This document shows, piece after piece, positions 24,402-33,588 of a DNA stretch of 64,000 nt. The position numbers and the translations under genes were made by a program. The stretch spans positions 1,151,501 through 1,215,500 of the forward strand of contig NZ_CP010834.1 in assembly GCF_001548675.1 (NCBI RefSeq), written 5' to 3'. The notes under the pieces were generated by a model that was given only the letters and a program-made list of their open reading frames with translations, made no database searches and was not told the DNA's origin. Source of the DNA: Methanobrevibacter sp. YE315. GTDB lineage: Archaea > Methanobacteriota > Methanobacteria > Methanobacteriales > Methanobacteriaceae. The stretch's first letter is position 1, and every line of letters starts with the position of its first letter.

Positions 24402-25811
24402 TCATACTACTCCATGCATTAATGTCTTAATCTTATTTTTAAGCAATAGCCAAACGATACCGCAAATACCTGATATAATTACAAAGACATACATGAATGC
24501 TACCGGACTTGTGATAGGTATGATGCTTAAAAGCATTGTGGTCTGGCCGATTTTTTCGGGAAATGCACTTGCAAACGAACCTGCAATCACCTCAGCAACA
24601 GCGGTTGCAGCATACAGCACTCCAACCATCATTGTGGAATACTTTGCAGGAGACAGTTTTGAAAGCAGACTTAAAGCAATAGGAGTTACCAAAAGCTCTG
24701 CAATCACCATGAAGAAATTGAATACTATAATCCATGACATGTTCATTTTCATGCCTTCAGCCATACTCATAAATGGTATTGAAAGAAGGAAATATGAAAA
24801 GGCTAAAAAGAGCATACCCCAACCTAACTTTGAGATTGAGGAAGGTTCCTTGCCCCTGCTTGAAAGGACTGCCAATAACTTAATGAATATAGGGCTGAGC
24901 AGTATAAGGAAGAAAGGATTTAATGTCACGTAAAATTGAGGGTTCAAAGCAAAGTTGGTAAATGGAACAATATTGTAAACATAATCCATGGTTAGAACCA
25001 AAATTGATGTCAACAGTTGCTCGAAACATATGAAAAAGACAACAATAACTATAAGGATTAGACCTATTACCTTCAAATGGTCAATGTCAATTTTTGTCAA
25101 TTCACTTGAATCAGATTCATTGCCAACGGTTTTTTGAGTTTTAGAAAAAGGTTGAATACCTAAAGGTTCGCCGTTTGGCAAACACAAATACTTATTGAGA
25201 CCTATAAACATTATTAATCCAATCAGCACGGCTGCTGCACCAATCATAAATCCATATTGGTATAAGGAAGGGTTATGCACTCCAACAACAAAATTTGCAA
25301 TCAGCGGAGCAAAAAGTCCTCCGATATTGATGAACATGTAAAACATTGTATATGCGGAATCCAAAAGGTCCTCATTATCCTGATAGAACAGACCTACGAA
25401 AGAGGTTATGCTAACCTTAAAGAAGCTGGCTCCGATAGAGGTTATGAGAGCGCCGATTAGGAAAATGATTTCAGGATATGTAAATAAGAATGTGGAATGA
25501 ACCGGAACATCAGCAGTCAGATAAAAGAGACTTGCAACATATGAAAAAATTAACTGGCCGGCAAACATGAATATTCCGCCAATTATAATTGTTTTCCTAT
25601 TTCCTAAAAACTTATCGGAGAGATATCCTCCAATCAATTGGAAAAAGTAAGTTCCTCCGATTATTATTCCATAGAGAAAAGTACAGAAGGGTATTGAAAA
25701 ATGCAATACATCTGACATGAACAATACAAGTATACTACAAATGATATAAAAACTAAATCTCTCCCATAATTCCGCTATAGATATCACATACATTCCCATA
25801 GGATGTTTCAT
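24402..25811 (-). CDS. POT-family proton-coupled peptide transporter
   Basis: A 469-residue transporter with 12-14 membrane segments. The N-terminus MKHPMGMYVISIAELWERFSFY has the ExxERFxYY-type motif of the family, which couples protons to di- and tripeptide uptake. GGYLSDKFLGNRKTIIIGG is the second family signature. The start at 25811 is chosen because AGAGGT precedes that ATG by 6 nt; upstream in-frame codons would add an unlikely 30-residue extension. Peptide uptake would supply amino acids in a gut habitat. Confidence 0.88.
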   Translation of the reverse strand: MKHPMGMYVISIAELWERFSFYIICSILVLFMSDVLHFSIPFCTFLYGIIIGGTYFFQLIGGYLSDKFLGNRKTIIIGGIFMFAGQLIFSYVASLFYLTADVPVHSTFLFTYPEIIFLIGALITSIGASFFKVSITSFVGLFYQDNEDLLDSAYTMFYMFINIGGLFAPLIANFVVGVHNPSLYQYGFMIGAAAVLIGLIMFIGLNKYLCLPNGEPLGIQPFSKTQKTVGNESDSSELTKIDIDHLKVIGLILIVIVVFFICFEQLLTSILVLTMDYVYNIVPFTNFALNPQFYVTLNPFFLILLSPIFIKLLAVLSSRGKEPSSISKLGWGMLFLAFSYFLLSIPFMSMAEGMKMNMSWIIVFNFFMVIAELLVTPIALSLLSKLSPAKYSTMMVGVLYAATAVAEVIAGSFASAFPEKIGQTTMLLSIIPITSPVAFMYVFVIISGICGIVWLLLKNKIKTLMHGVV

Positions 25812-25968
25812 CTTATTACCTCTTGCCGTCTCTACTATTATATATTGTAAAAAATGATATATATTATTAATTAAATATTTCGGTGCCTGCATGGAAAACA
25901 TGCTAATCGCAGAGGGTGCTTAGATAGGTGGGCAAAAAAAATTCCACCCATGCATGATAGGGGATATT

Positions 25969-26457
25969 ATGAATATCAGAAAAGCTGTTATCGATGATGT
26001 GAATGAAATAATGGATATCTATGCCATAGCACAGGATTTCATGATTGAATCTGGAAATCCGAATCAATGGGGTCATTTTTACCCCAGCAGAGATTTGATT
26101 GAGCATGACATTGAAAATGAAGTCTGCCTTCTAATATGTGACGATGAAAGCCCCCATGGAGTGTTTGCACTTTTCAGCGGAGATGAACCGACTTATCAAT
26201 ATATTGAAGACGGCGAATGGGTGAACGATGATGAATATGTAACCGTCCATAGGATAGCAAGTGACGGGAAACTTCACGGTATTTTTAAATGTGTTATAGA
26301 TTATTGCAAAGGAATTTCAGACAATATCAGAATAGACACACATAAAAGCAACAAGATTATGCAAAAGCAGATTGAAAAAAACGGTTTTCGAAAATGCGGA
26401 ACCATATATGTGGCTGACGGATCTCCACGAATTGCATACCAATGGAGCCGGAAATGA
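25969..26457 (+). CDS. GNAT-family N-acetyltransferase
   Basis: A 162-residue protein with the GNAT layout: N-terminal NIRKAVIDDVNEIMDIYAIA, then VHRIASDGKLHGIFKCVIDY carrying a degenerate acetyl-CoA loop, then IRIDTHKSNKIMQKQIEKNG and a final strand RIAYQWSR. The same layout occurs in small archaeal and Firmicute acetyltransferases annotated as acting on amines. Target unknown. The ATG at 25969 is preferred because AGGGGA lies 5-8 nt upstream; 25954 is possible. Divergent from the peptide transporter. Confidence 0.8.
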   Translation: MNIRKAVIDDVNEIMDIYAIAQDFMIESGNPNQWGHFYPSRDLIEHDIENEVCLLICDDESPHGVFALFSGDEPTYQYIEDGEWVNDDEYVTVHRIASDGKLHGIFKCVIDYCKGISDNIRIDTHKSNKIMQKQIEKNGFRKCGTIYVADGSPRIAYQWSRK

Positions 26458-26605
26458 ATTATTAAATAATTTAAAGATTAAAAATTGAAATGACTGTTTC
26501 AATCTAGGAAAATCCTCTGAATTTATTTTAAAAAAGAAGACCTCAAGACCAATTCAAACACCACAACAACTAACTATAATAATTACAAAATACAGACTAC
26601 TAAAC

Positions 26606-27226
26606 ATGTCAGATTTATCCGAACTAATCCAAATAACCAAAAATATTGAAAAACAAAATACAGAAATCATTCGTCTTTTAAAAAAAATAGCTGGTGAAGA
26701 AGAAGAGGATAAAACAATCCTGTATAAATCAGCAATTGATTACACACCTGATTTTGGCGAATTATATATTACACCTAAAGACAAGCCTGAAGGGAAAAGC
26801 GAGCAGACCAAAGAAATTGACAATACATTTAAAATCGGAACCCTCCTGGAAAACACCCTTGATGTCGGTGAAGTGTACTTCATTGACTCAGGAGACATAT
26901 TCAAATTAACTATTAAAAATAATGAAAACATCATCGATAATTTGACAGGTGATGGTGAACCTGATAGTTTTTATTTGCAGGAACTGATAGCAAATGAATC
27001 TGTTAAAAATAATGTAAGTTTAGAAGACAATACAGTTATACTCAGCAAAGAACAATCAGAAGATTTGCCTGAAACTTTAAGAATCTGTGTTGAACAGGGA
27101 GCAACTAAAATCCATCTGCCACTGTCTGCATCAACCCAACTGATAAGAGCTCCGCAAATCCTGATGAATCTGATAAAATTTGACTTTTACAAAACCGAAG
27201 AACAATTGCTTGAAGGATTGTTCTAA
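26606..27226 (+). CDS. Unknown soluble protein with N-terminal coiled coil
   Basis: A 206-residue acidic protein. The first 30 residues (LSELIQITKNIEKQNTEIIR) form a short coiled coil; the middle is acidic and probably loosely folded; the last 60 residues (…LRICVEQGATKIHLPLSAS…) look like a folded alpha/beta unit. No signal or membrane segment. No family recognised. It shares a terminator with the convergent 110-aa gene. Confidence 0.65.
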   Translation: MSDLSELIQITKNIEKQNTEIIRLLKKIAGEEEEDKTILYKSAIDYTPDFGELYITPKDKPEGKSEQTKEIDNTFKIGTLLENTLDVGEVYFIDSGDIFKLTIKNNENIIDNLTGDGEPDSFYLQELIANESVKNNVSLEDNTVILSKEQSEDLPETLRICVEQGATKIHLPLSASTQLIRAPQILMNLIKFDFYKTEEQLLEGLF

Positions 27227-27233
27227 ACAGATG

Positions 27234-27260
27234 ATAGTTTGGAAACATTTCCAAAACTAT
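27234..27260. terminator. Bidirectional terminator hairpin
   Basis: ATAGTTTGGAAA pairs with TTTCCAAAACTAT around a 2-nt loop with one bulge. It separates two convergent genes and overlaps the stop codon of the right-hand one. Confidence 0.65.
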
Positions 27261-27589
27261 TTAATCAATCTGCGAATCCCTTCCAGATTCTCTTCAATGA
27301 ATTGGCTGTATTTTGGATTGGCCAGAATGTGATACTGTTTTTTATTTGTTATCCTGTAAGCTTCAGCCATTATCCCTTGCAGATGCTCGATTTCACTGCT
27401 TAAAACCAAATCCAGTTTCATCCTTTGATCATCGGTCAGGTTGTCCATATATGATTCTATTACCGATTCGAACTTTGAAACAAGATCAGTATTCTTTTTA
27501 GCAAACATTTCAAGCAGGAATGGTGGTGCTAGTGTGAATAATGACCCATACTCCTCTACATCATTATATGTAATCTTATCTTCACTCAT
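27257..27589 (-). CDS. Unknown helical protein of 110 aa
   Basis: A 110-residue, mostly helical acidic protein (…LAPPFLLEMFAKKNTDLVSKF… then LSSEIEHLQGIMAEAYRITN). No membrane segment, no metal site. AGGTGTTG before the ATG is a good ribosome binding site. It lies 25 bp downstream of the oxidoreductase gene on the same strand and is probably co-transcribed with it. Family not recognised. Confidence 0.65.
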   Translation of the reverse strand: MSEDKITYNDVEEYGSLFTLAPPFLLEMFAKKNTDLVSKFESVIESYMDNLTDDQRMKLDLVLSSEIEHLQGIMAEAYRITNKKQYHILANPKYSQFIEENLEGIRRLIK

Positions 27590-27613
27590 TTCAACACCTT
27601 CTATTATTCAAGT

Positions 27614-29068
27614 TTAGAATTTATAATGAATATTATGCAGCTTATACAAGCAGACTGAACTGCTTGAAGGGAATGCATATATCATATAGTCAAGTTCTTC
27701 AAGAGTAATCTTTTTGTTGATGATAAATGCAAACATGTTTGCGACGTTTTCGGCTTCTGCAGCATATATTTCAGCACCCACAATGTTTAAATCACGATCA
27801 ACAATGACTTTTGCCTCGGCGGTCCTGTCATTTTTAAGCTCAAGAGAATATGATCTGCCGTACTTTATAGTGTGAACTTCATATTCATCGCTTTTTTCTG
27901 CAATATATGCCGGAACACCAACTGTGGCAATTCTAGGTATTGTATATGCAACTGCAGGAACGACAGGATAAGTAATTTCATCAGCTTCGCCCAGCAACTC
28001 TTTTGCAAGGTATTTTGAGTGGTGTATTGCAACGGTTACGAGCTTTGCAATGCCCGTATCTGCCACATCTCCTGAGGCATAGATGTTAGGGACTTCTGTT
28101 TGAAGATGTCCGTTTACCTTGATTCCCTTATTGGTATAGGTCAATCCTACATTTTCAAGGCCAATGTCTTCCACATTGGCTGTACGGCCCATTGCAGCAA
28201 TCACATAATCCCCTGTCAGGCTGAGTCCGCTTTCACAATTGACGGTGAATGCATTTTCATATGCCTTGTTGTCAACTTTTGATTCAGGGTCTCTTAAAAA
28301 TTCATCGGAATTCATTGCACTTGTTACATTGAGAACTTTGCTTTCCGGATTATCGATTATGACATTGTCATCTTTTATAATTTCCTTAACGCTTTGGTTA
28401 AAATGGAAACGAATGTTCTTTTCCTTTAGAATTTCAATTATCTTTTGGACATATGGCTGGTGGAAATATTTAAGTGCCATGTTTCCCCTTATTATTACAT
28501 CGGCTTCAAGGCCCGCTTCGGCAAGAATTGATGCAAATTCCATGCCAACAAAACCAGCACCTATGATTATTGTATGTTTTGGAAGTTCTGATATGTCTAA
28601 AAAGTCAGTGCTGTCATGCAGATATTCCTTTCCTTTGATGTCTGGAATTACCGGTTTTAGACCTGTGCATATCACAATCTTATCGGTTGTAAACTTCCTT
28701 TGTCCTACCTGAACGGTATGCTCGTCTATGATAACACCTTTTCCGTGAGCCACATCCAGGTCGTATTCATCGAACTTGCCGTCCAGAAATATGGACATGC
28801 CTGCAATGCGCTGCCTTTTCAGTTCCATCAAATCAGACCAGTTCACATCAAAATTGCCTGATTTTCCAACTCCTTCAAAGTTTTCTGTCAATGCCTTTAT
28901 TTCATAAGGCGCATCAAGCAGGGCCTTAGAGTTGCAGCCCCTGTTTGCACATGCTCCACCGTATAGGCTTTCTTCAACAATCAGTATTTTAAGGCCTGCT
29001 TTTCTTAAAAATCGGCCTCCTTGCCATGCCGCATTTCCACTTCCAATATAAATGACATCGTAATCCAT
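27614..29068 (-). CDS. FAD-dependent pyridine nucleotide-disulfide oxidoreductase
   Basis: A 484-residue flavoprotein of the lipoamide dehydrogenase/glutathione reductase family. FAD motif VIYIGSGNAAWQGGRFL is at the N-terminus, the redox-active pair is in GGACANRGCNSKALLDAP, the NAD(P)H motif is IIIGAGFVGMEFASILAEAG, and PNIYASGDVADTG is the second FAD motif. The CxxxxC spacing matches the family. The C-terminal dimerisation domain is present, but I do not see the usual HxxxxE pair clearly near the end, so the substrate may not be lipoamide. Often annotated as mycothione- or dihydrolipoamide-type reductase; in this lineage the role is likely disulfide or stress related. Confidence 0.85.
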   Translation of the reverse strand: MDYDVIYIGSGNAAWQGGRFLRKAGLKILIVEESLYGGACANRGCNSKALLDAPYEIKALTENFEGVGKSGNFDVNWSDLMELKRQRIAGMSIFLDGKFDEYDLDVAHGKGVIIDEHTVQVGQRKFTTDKIVICTGLKPVIPDIKGKEYLHDSTDFLDISELPKHTIIIGAGFVGMEFASILAEAGLEADVIIRGNMALKYFHQPYVQKIIEILKEKNIRFHFNQSVKEIIKDDNVIIDNPESKVLNVTSAMNSDEFLRDPESKVDNKAYENAFTVNCESGLSLTGDYVIAAMGRTANVEDIGLENVGLTYTNKGIKVNGHLQTEVPNIYASGDVADTGIAKLVTVAIHHSKYLAKELLGEADEITYPVVPAVAYTIPRIATVGVPAYIAEKSDEYEVHTIKYGRSYSLELKNDRTAEAKVIVDRDLNIVGAEIYAAEAENVANMFAFIINKKITLEELDYMIYAFPSSSSVCLYKLHNIHYKF

Positions 29069-29162
29069 AATCTAACCTCGGATTTAATATTTGTAAAAAA
29101 ATATATAAATTTTTATCTAAAAATTAATAATAGAAAGAAATTATTTTTTTGAATTGATTTAC

Positions 29163-29669
29163 ATGGATTTTGCAATTAATATCATCATAGGAAATTTTAT
29201 ATCTTTAATAGCAGGTATCTTCATCATCCTAAGCATGTGGGTTAATGATGAAAAGGAAGCCTACAAATACCAATTTCTAAATGCCTTCATATTAATGATT
29301 TCCTCTGTGTTTTTCCTGTCCTGGACAGGAGTAACCACAATGGCCATTGCCGCTTCTAGAAATGCAATGGTGTATTATGATAAATTGACATTCAAATGGA
29401 CAATATTTTTCCTTATCATTTCAATAGTCATTGGTTGTCTGGTCAATACGATGGGCATAGTCGGATTATTGCCTATTATTGCAATTGTTGAGATAACATT
29501 ATGCAATTACTATCTGAAATCAATTAAAACCATTAAAGCAAGCTTTATTATTAACAGTGCAATCTATGTTGTGTATTTCCTTGCAATCTATGATTTTTCA
29601 TCAGCTGCAATTGAAAGCATCACAGCAATAATCGGTTTGGTTTCACTGATAAGACTGATTAAAAACTAG
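29163..29669 (+). CDS. Membrane protein, YgjV-like
   Basis: A 168-residue protein with about six short membrane segments. The motif GVTTMAIAASRNAMVYY after the second segment resembles the conserved loop of the YgjV (Imp-YgjV) inner-membrane family, whose function is unknown. The ATG at 29163 is used; TTG at 29154 is also in frame. It diverges from the oxidoreductase gene. Confidence 0.65.
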   Translation: MDFAINIIIGNFISLIAGIFIILSMWVNDEKEAYKYQFLNAFILMISSVFFLSWTGVTTMAIAASRNAMVYYDKLTFKWTIFFLIISIVIGCLVNTMGIVGLLPIIAIVEITLCNYYLKSIKTIKASFIINSAIYVVYFLAIYDFSSAAIESITAIIGLVSLIRLIKN

Positions 29670-29692
29670 TTTTTTAAAAAAAGAAAAAAGAC

Positions 29693-29720
29693 AAACTAAA
29701 TTATACGAATAACTTAGTTT
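29693..29720. terminator. Terminator between convergent genes
   Basis: AAACTAA and TTAGTTT form a 7-bp stem; a second hairpin AATCTG/CAGATT lies about 15 bp further right. T- and A-runs lie on both sides. Confidence 0.5.
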
Positions 29721-29755
29721 ATTCTATTGAATCTGGAATAATCAGATTAAAATAA

Positions 29756-30085
29756 TTAGAAATTAAAGAAGTCTTTAGCCCAGCTGATACTGCGTTTCGC
29801 CTTTTGAGCTCTCATTTCATAAGTTTCAGCTGCAGGTCCGTATTCGCTTTCCAATATTTTTCGTTTATTTTCATAAGCAATTGAATCGTCGTTCAATTTT
29901 AAAAATACTTCCAATTCATTGTCAATATCATCAAAGTGAGATTCTAAATCCTGACTGTTTATGTCATCCTTAATAGTAAAAAGCATGTCAATAGCTTCAC
30001 CAACGCTGATGCCGTTTGATTGTAATATTTCAACTTTTTCAGCTTGTTCAGGGGTTAATTCAATTTCCATTTTTTGATTTGCCAT
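29756..30085 (-). CDS. Unknown small acidic protein
   Basis: A 109-residue protein starting MANQKMEIELTPEQAEKVEIL, followed by a helical acidic region and a basic C-terminus (RAQKAKRSISWAKDFF). The ATG at 30085 is preferred to a GTG four codons earlier. No family recognised. Single gene. Confidence 0.6.
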   Translation of the reverse strand: MANQKMEIELTPEQAEKVEILQSNGISVGEAIDMLFTIKDDINSQDLESHFDDIDNELEVFLKLNDDSIAYENKRKILESEYGPAAETYEMRAQKAKRSISWAKDFFNF

Positions 30086-30196
30086 AAATAAAACCACTCA
30101 TAAAATCATTTCTTGTTAAATATATATTTCTTTATATTATTTAAAAATATTTTCGAAAAAAAAAATAAAAAAAATTAATTAGCCATATACGGCTAA

Positions 30197-31588
30197 CTAA
30201 TTTGGCCTTTGTGTATTGAATTCATCTTTGGATTTGATTCCTATCAAGGATGCGAAAATGGCTAAAATGCATGCAACGGCACAAATAATACATATTATCT
30301 GAGAAGCCTGCACAATCATGTCTGCATACTGTGGAGCCAGTTCCAAACTGCCCATTACCCAAGCAAATACCAATGTCAAAAGACCTAGGCTCATGGTCTG
30401 GCCTATTGTTCTCATTGTTGCCTGTGAAGCTGAAGCTGTTGGGGCGTCTTTTGGCGGAACGGAACTCATGATTGCATTCATGTTTGGACTTGAGAATAGT
30501 CCCATACCTATACCCTGGAGAATCATTGCTAAAACCACCAAATAAAGCGGAGTGTCCTTATTTAAGAATATCAATATAATCAATGCAACAGCTGCAATCG
30601 CCATTCCGGTAGCTGCAAGTTTCTGCGGATGGATCCTATCTGAAAGCTTGCCTGCATTAGGAGCCATTATTGCCATGATAATAGGTGTAATAATCAATAT
30701 CAGACCTGCCATCTGAGCGTTCCATCCCCTGACATACTGGAAATGATAATTCAAGATTGTAGTAACCACCATTATCGCCAAATAGCTGCATAAAGCGGCA
30801 ATATTGGAAGATGTGAACTTTTTATTTTTAAATAGGTTCATGTTGAATACAGGTGATTTCTGCCTGAGCTCATAAGCTCCGAAGATTACTAATACAACCA
30901 GTCCAACAATTGTTAAAATCAGACCTGTGCTTGTTGTCAATGTTGTAAATCCATAGATAAACAACAGGATACCGATTGCATATAATACTGAACCGACAGT
31001 ATCGATTTTGTCCTTTTCATAGGTTTTCCATTCTCCAGGTATTTTAAATGCCAAGAGCAATACACAAACTATAAGGAAAGGAATTACAAAGTAAAACATT
31101 GCTCTCCAACCTAAGTTGTGTACTAAAAATCCGCAGATTACCGGAGATAATGAAGTTGCCAGGTAAACACCTGTAACAGTGAATCCTAATGCCTTACCCC
31201 TATTTTGAGGTTTGACAGCCTGTACAACCATAGCCATTGCGGAAACATTTAAAAATGCTACGCCCGCTCCCTGAAGAATACGGAAAATCAAAAATGATTC
31301 TGTAGAAAATGAAAGCACCGCACCGATGGAAGCGAATAAGTAAAGGAGTACGCCTCCAAGCAAAGATTTTTTAACACCAAATTTACCTGATATCTGTCCT
31401 GCGGGGACTGTAAAGAGAGCCACCACAAGGAAAAATATAGTCGGAACCCAATTTTGGATAACATTATTCATTGCAAACTCTTGTGCAATAGCCGGTACTC
31501 CTATAATAATCCCGTTTGATAAAAATACAGCGAAAAACGAAGTGATAAATGACACCGCTATTACAATTGTTTCTAAATCAAATTTCAT
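30197..31588 (-). CDS. MFS drug-efflux transporter, second of a tandem pair
   Basis: A 463-residue 14-TM transporter of the DHA2 type. It is a close paralogue of the next gene upstream (31624-33015): long stretches such as YLNYHFQYVRGWNAQM-like ILNYHFQYVRGWNAQM and SDRIHPQKLAATGM are shared. Motif GQISGKFGVKKSLLGG marks loop 2-3. The ribosome binding site AAGAGGGATTATT is almost the same as that of its partner. It is the last gene of a marR-MFS-MFS operon. Substrate unknown. Confidence 0.88.
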   Translation of the reverse strand: MKFDLETIVIAVSFITSFFAVFLSNGIIIGVPAIAQEFAMNNVIQNWVPTIFFLVVALFTVPAGQISGKFGVKKSLLGGVLLYLFASIGAVLSFSTESFLIFRILQGAGVAFLNVSAMAMVVQAVKPQNRGKALGFTVTGVYLATSLSPVICGFLVHNLGWRAMFYFVIPFLIVCVLLLAFKIPGEWKTYEKDKIDTVGSVLYAIGILLFIYGFTTLTTSTGLILTIVGLVVLVIFGAYELRQKSPVFNMNLFKNKKFTSSNIAALCSYLAIMVVTTILNYHFQYVRGWNAQMAGLILIITPIIMAIMAPNAGKLSDRIHPQKLAATGMAIAAVALIILIFLNKDTPLYLVVLAMILQGIGMGLFSSPNMNAIMSSVPPKDAPTASASQATMRTIGQTMSLGLLTLVFAWVMGSLELAPQYADMIVQASQIICIICAVACILAIFASLIGIKSKDEFNTQRPN

Positions 31589-31623
31589 AATAATCCCTCT
31601 TAATAAAATCCATTAAATAATAA

Positions 31624-33015
31624 TTAACCTGCCTGTTCAATATTAAATTCATCGGTTGATTTTACGCCAACCAAAGATGCTAAAATTGCAATTATACATA
31701 TGACTGTACATATTATGCAAACAATTTGGGAACTTTGAACAATCATGCCTGCATATTTTGTTTCAAGTGGCAAAGTGCCCATGATCCAAGCAAAAACCAG
31801 TGTAAGCAAACCCAAACTCATGGTCTGGCCAATTGTCCTCATAGCTGACTGTGCCGCAGATGCATTCGGGGTTTCTTTTGGCGGAACAGAACTCATGATT
31901 GCATTCGTATTTGGTGATGTGAACAGTCCCATACCTATACCCTGCAATACCATTGCCAGCACTATAAGATAAATTGGAGTGTTTGCATCCAGGAATATTA
32001 AGATAAACAGTGCAAATGTTGCAATGGTCATTCCTATAGCCGCCAATTTTTGAGGATGTATCCTATCTGATAGTTTTCCTGAATTAGGAGCCATGAATGC
32101 CATGATGATAGGAGTAATGATCAATATCAGTCCTGACATCTGAGCGTTCCATCCCCTGACATACTGGAAATGATAATTCAAGATTGTAGTGAGCGCCGCC
32201 ACTGCAAGATAACTGCAGAGAGCCGCAATATTGGATGAAGTGAACTTCATGTTTTTAAACAGCCTCATGTTGAATGCCGGACTGACAGTTCTAGTTTCAT
32301 AATATCCAAATACAACCAGTAAAATAAATCCTATAAGCACACAAACTTGTCCCATAAAGTTCATCAGACTTGTAAATCCATATATAAACAATAAAATGCC
32401 TATTCCATATATAAGATAACCTATGGAGTCGATCTTATCGTTTTCATATGTCTTCCAATCTCCCGGAATCTTCCATATCATAAGCGCAATGCAGACTAGG
32501 AAAAATGGAATTGTAAAGTAGAACATGGACCTCCAGCCAAAGTTATAAACCAAAAATCCGCAGATTACAGGAGACAGTGAACCTGCCAAATATACCCCAG
32601 TAACAGTTAATCCCAAAGCCTTACCTCTGTTTTTAGGGTTGATTGCTTGTACTACCATTGCCATTGCAGAAACATTGGAAAATGCTCCGCCTATACCTTG
32701 AATTACCCTGAAAAATAAAAATGATTCGCTGGAAAATGCCAAGCATGCACCTATCGAACCGACTATGAAAATCACAACACCAATTATTAATGATTTCTTG
32801 ACACCGAATTTACCGGAAAGCTGTCCTGCAGGAAGCGTAAATACCGCTACAACAAGCAGGGCAATTGTTATTATCCAGTTTTGAACGACATTATTCATTG
32901 CAAATTCACTTGCAATTGACGGCACACCTATGACTATGCCTGCAGCTAAAAACACTGCAAAAAATGATGTAAGAAATGATACTAGAACTACAGATGTTTC
33001 ATTATCAAACTTCAT
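31624..33015 (-). CDS. MFS drug-efflux transporter, first of a tandem pair
   Basis: A 463-residue 14-TM transporter, the same length as its downstream paralogue, with 35 bp between them. Loop 2-3 is GQLSGKFGVKKSLIIG. Divergence is spread evenly over the protein, so the duplication is not very recent. It starts 19 bp after the MarR gene and would be controlled by it. Two pumps under one regulator suggests either different substrates or a heteromeric role; neither can be read from the sequence. Confidence 0.88.
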   Translation of the reverse strand: MKFDNETSVVLVSFLTSFFAVFLAAGIVIGVPSIASEFAMNNVVQNWIITIALLVVAVFTLPAGQLSGKFGVKKSLIIGVVIFIVGSIGACLAFSSESFLFFRVIQGIGGAFSNVSAMAMVVQAINPKNRGKALGLTVTGVYLAGSLSPVICGFLVYNFGWRSMFYFTIPFFLVCIALMIWKIPGDWKTYENDKIDSIGYLIYGIGILLFIYGFTSLMNFMGQVCVLIGFILLVVFGYYETRTVSPAFNMRLFKNMKFTSSNIAALCSYLAVAALTTILNYHFQYVRGWNAQMSGLILIITPIIMAFMAPNSGKLSDRIHPQKLAAIGMTIATFALFILIFLDANTPIYLIVLAMVLQGIGMGLFTSPNTNAIMSSVPPKETPNASAAQSAMRTIGQTMSLGLLTLVFAWIMGTLPLETKYAGMIVQSSQIVCIICTVICIIAILASLVGVKSTDEFNIEQAG

Positions 33016-33034
33016 ATTATCCCTCTTGTTAAAA

Positions 33035-33484
33035 TTATAAATCCTCCACCAATTTCATTCCATTGATAGCTATTTCCTTAATTCTTTCAATTATTTCCTT
33101 ATCGTCCTGTGTTATTCCAACTTCCTTTTCCCAGTCTTTGGATATTTTTCTGATTTTAGGAACCAAATCCTCTCCTTTGGAAGTGGTCTTTAACATGTAT
33201 TTTCGCCTGTTGTTTGGATTGATTTCCCTTTTGATGTATCCTTGGTCTTCAAGCTTTTTGACTGATTTTGCAATGCTTGCCTTGCTTTGACCAAAAATGC
33301 GAACTAAATCGTCCTGAGACAATCCCTGATTATCATAAACTGCCATGATATATCTCATTTCATGACCCAAATCCATATCCTGAATTTTTGAATTCAGATA
33401 TTTCATCTGGTTTTTTGAAATATTGTGTATCCAGGCTATAAAAGGGGAATTGTCAAATATCCCCTGAAAGCTTTCATCTCCCAT
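33035..33484 (-). CDS. MarR-family regulator of the tandem MFS operon
   Basis: A 149-residue winged-helix protein. The recognition region is DDLVRIFGQSKASIAKSVKK, followed by the wing with KREINPNNRRKYMLKTTSKG, typical of MarR. A perfect 9-bp inverted repeat lies at its promoter (33503-33526). It is the first gene of the operon with the two MFS pumps, so it likely represses its own transcript until a ligand binds. CAGGTG precedes the ATG. Confidence 0.88.
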   Translation of the reverse strand: MGDESFQGIFDNSPFIAWIHNISKNQMKYLNSKIQDMDLGHEMRYIMAVYDNQGLSQDDLVRIFGQSKASIAKSVKKLEDQGYIKREINPNNRRKYMLKTTSKGEDLVPKIRKISKDWEKEVGITQDDKEIIERIKEIAINGMKLVEDL

Positions 33485-33502
33485 TTTTTCACCTGATTAA
33501 TG

Positions 33503-33526
33503 ATTTATATCATATCAGATATAAAT
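33503..33526. promoter_or_regulatory. Operator overlapping the marR-MFS promoter
   Basis: ATTTATATC and GATATAAAT are perfect inverted repeats with a 6-bp spacer. The left arm (read on the minus strand, ATTTATATC) is itself TATA-like, so a bound dimer would exclude TBP. Confidence 0.65.
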
Positions 33527-33588
33527 GTTTCGAAGTGAACAGTTAATTTTTAAACAATTAAAATGTGAAAAAAAATAAAGCGAAAAGC

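Noticed and set aside
26480-26510. ATTGAAATGACTGTTTCAAT as another repeat of the array
   Set aside because: It is a plain inverted repeat, probably a terminator; it does not match the 37-nt unit beyond a few bases.
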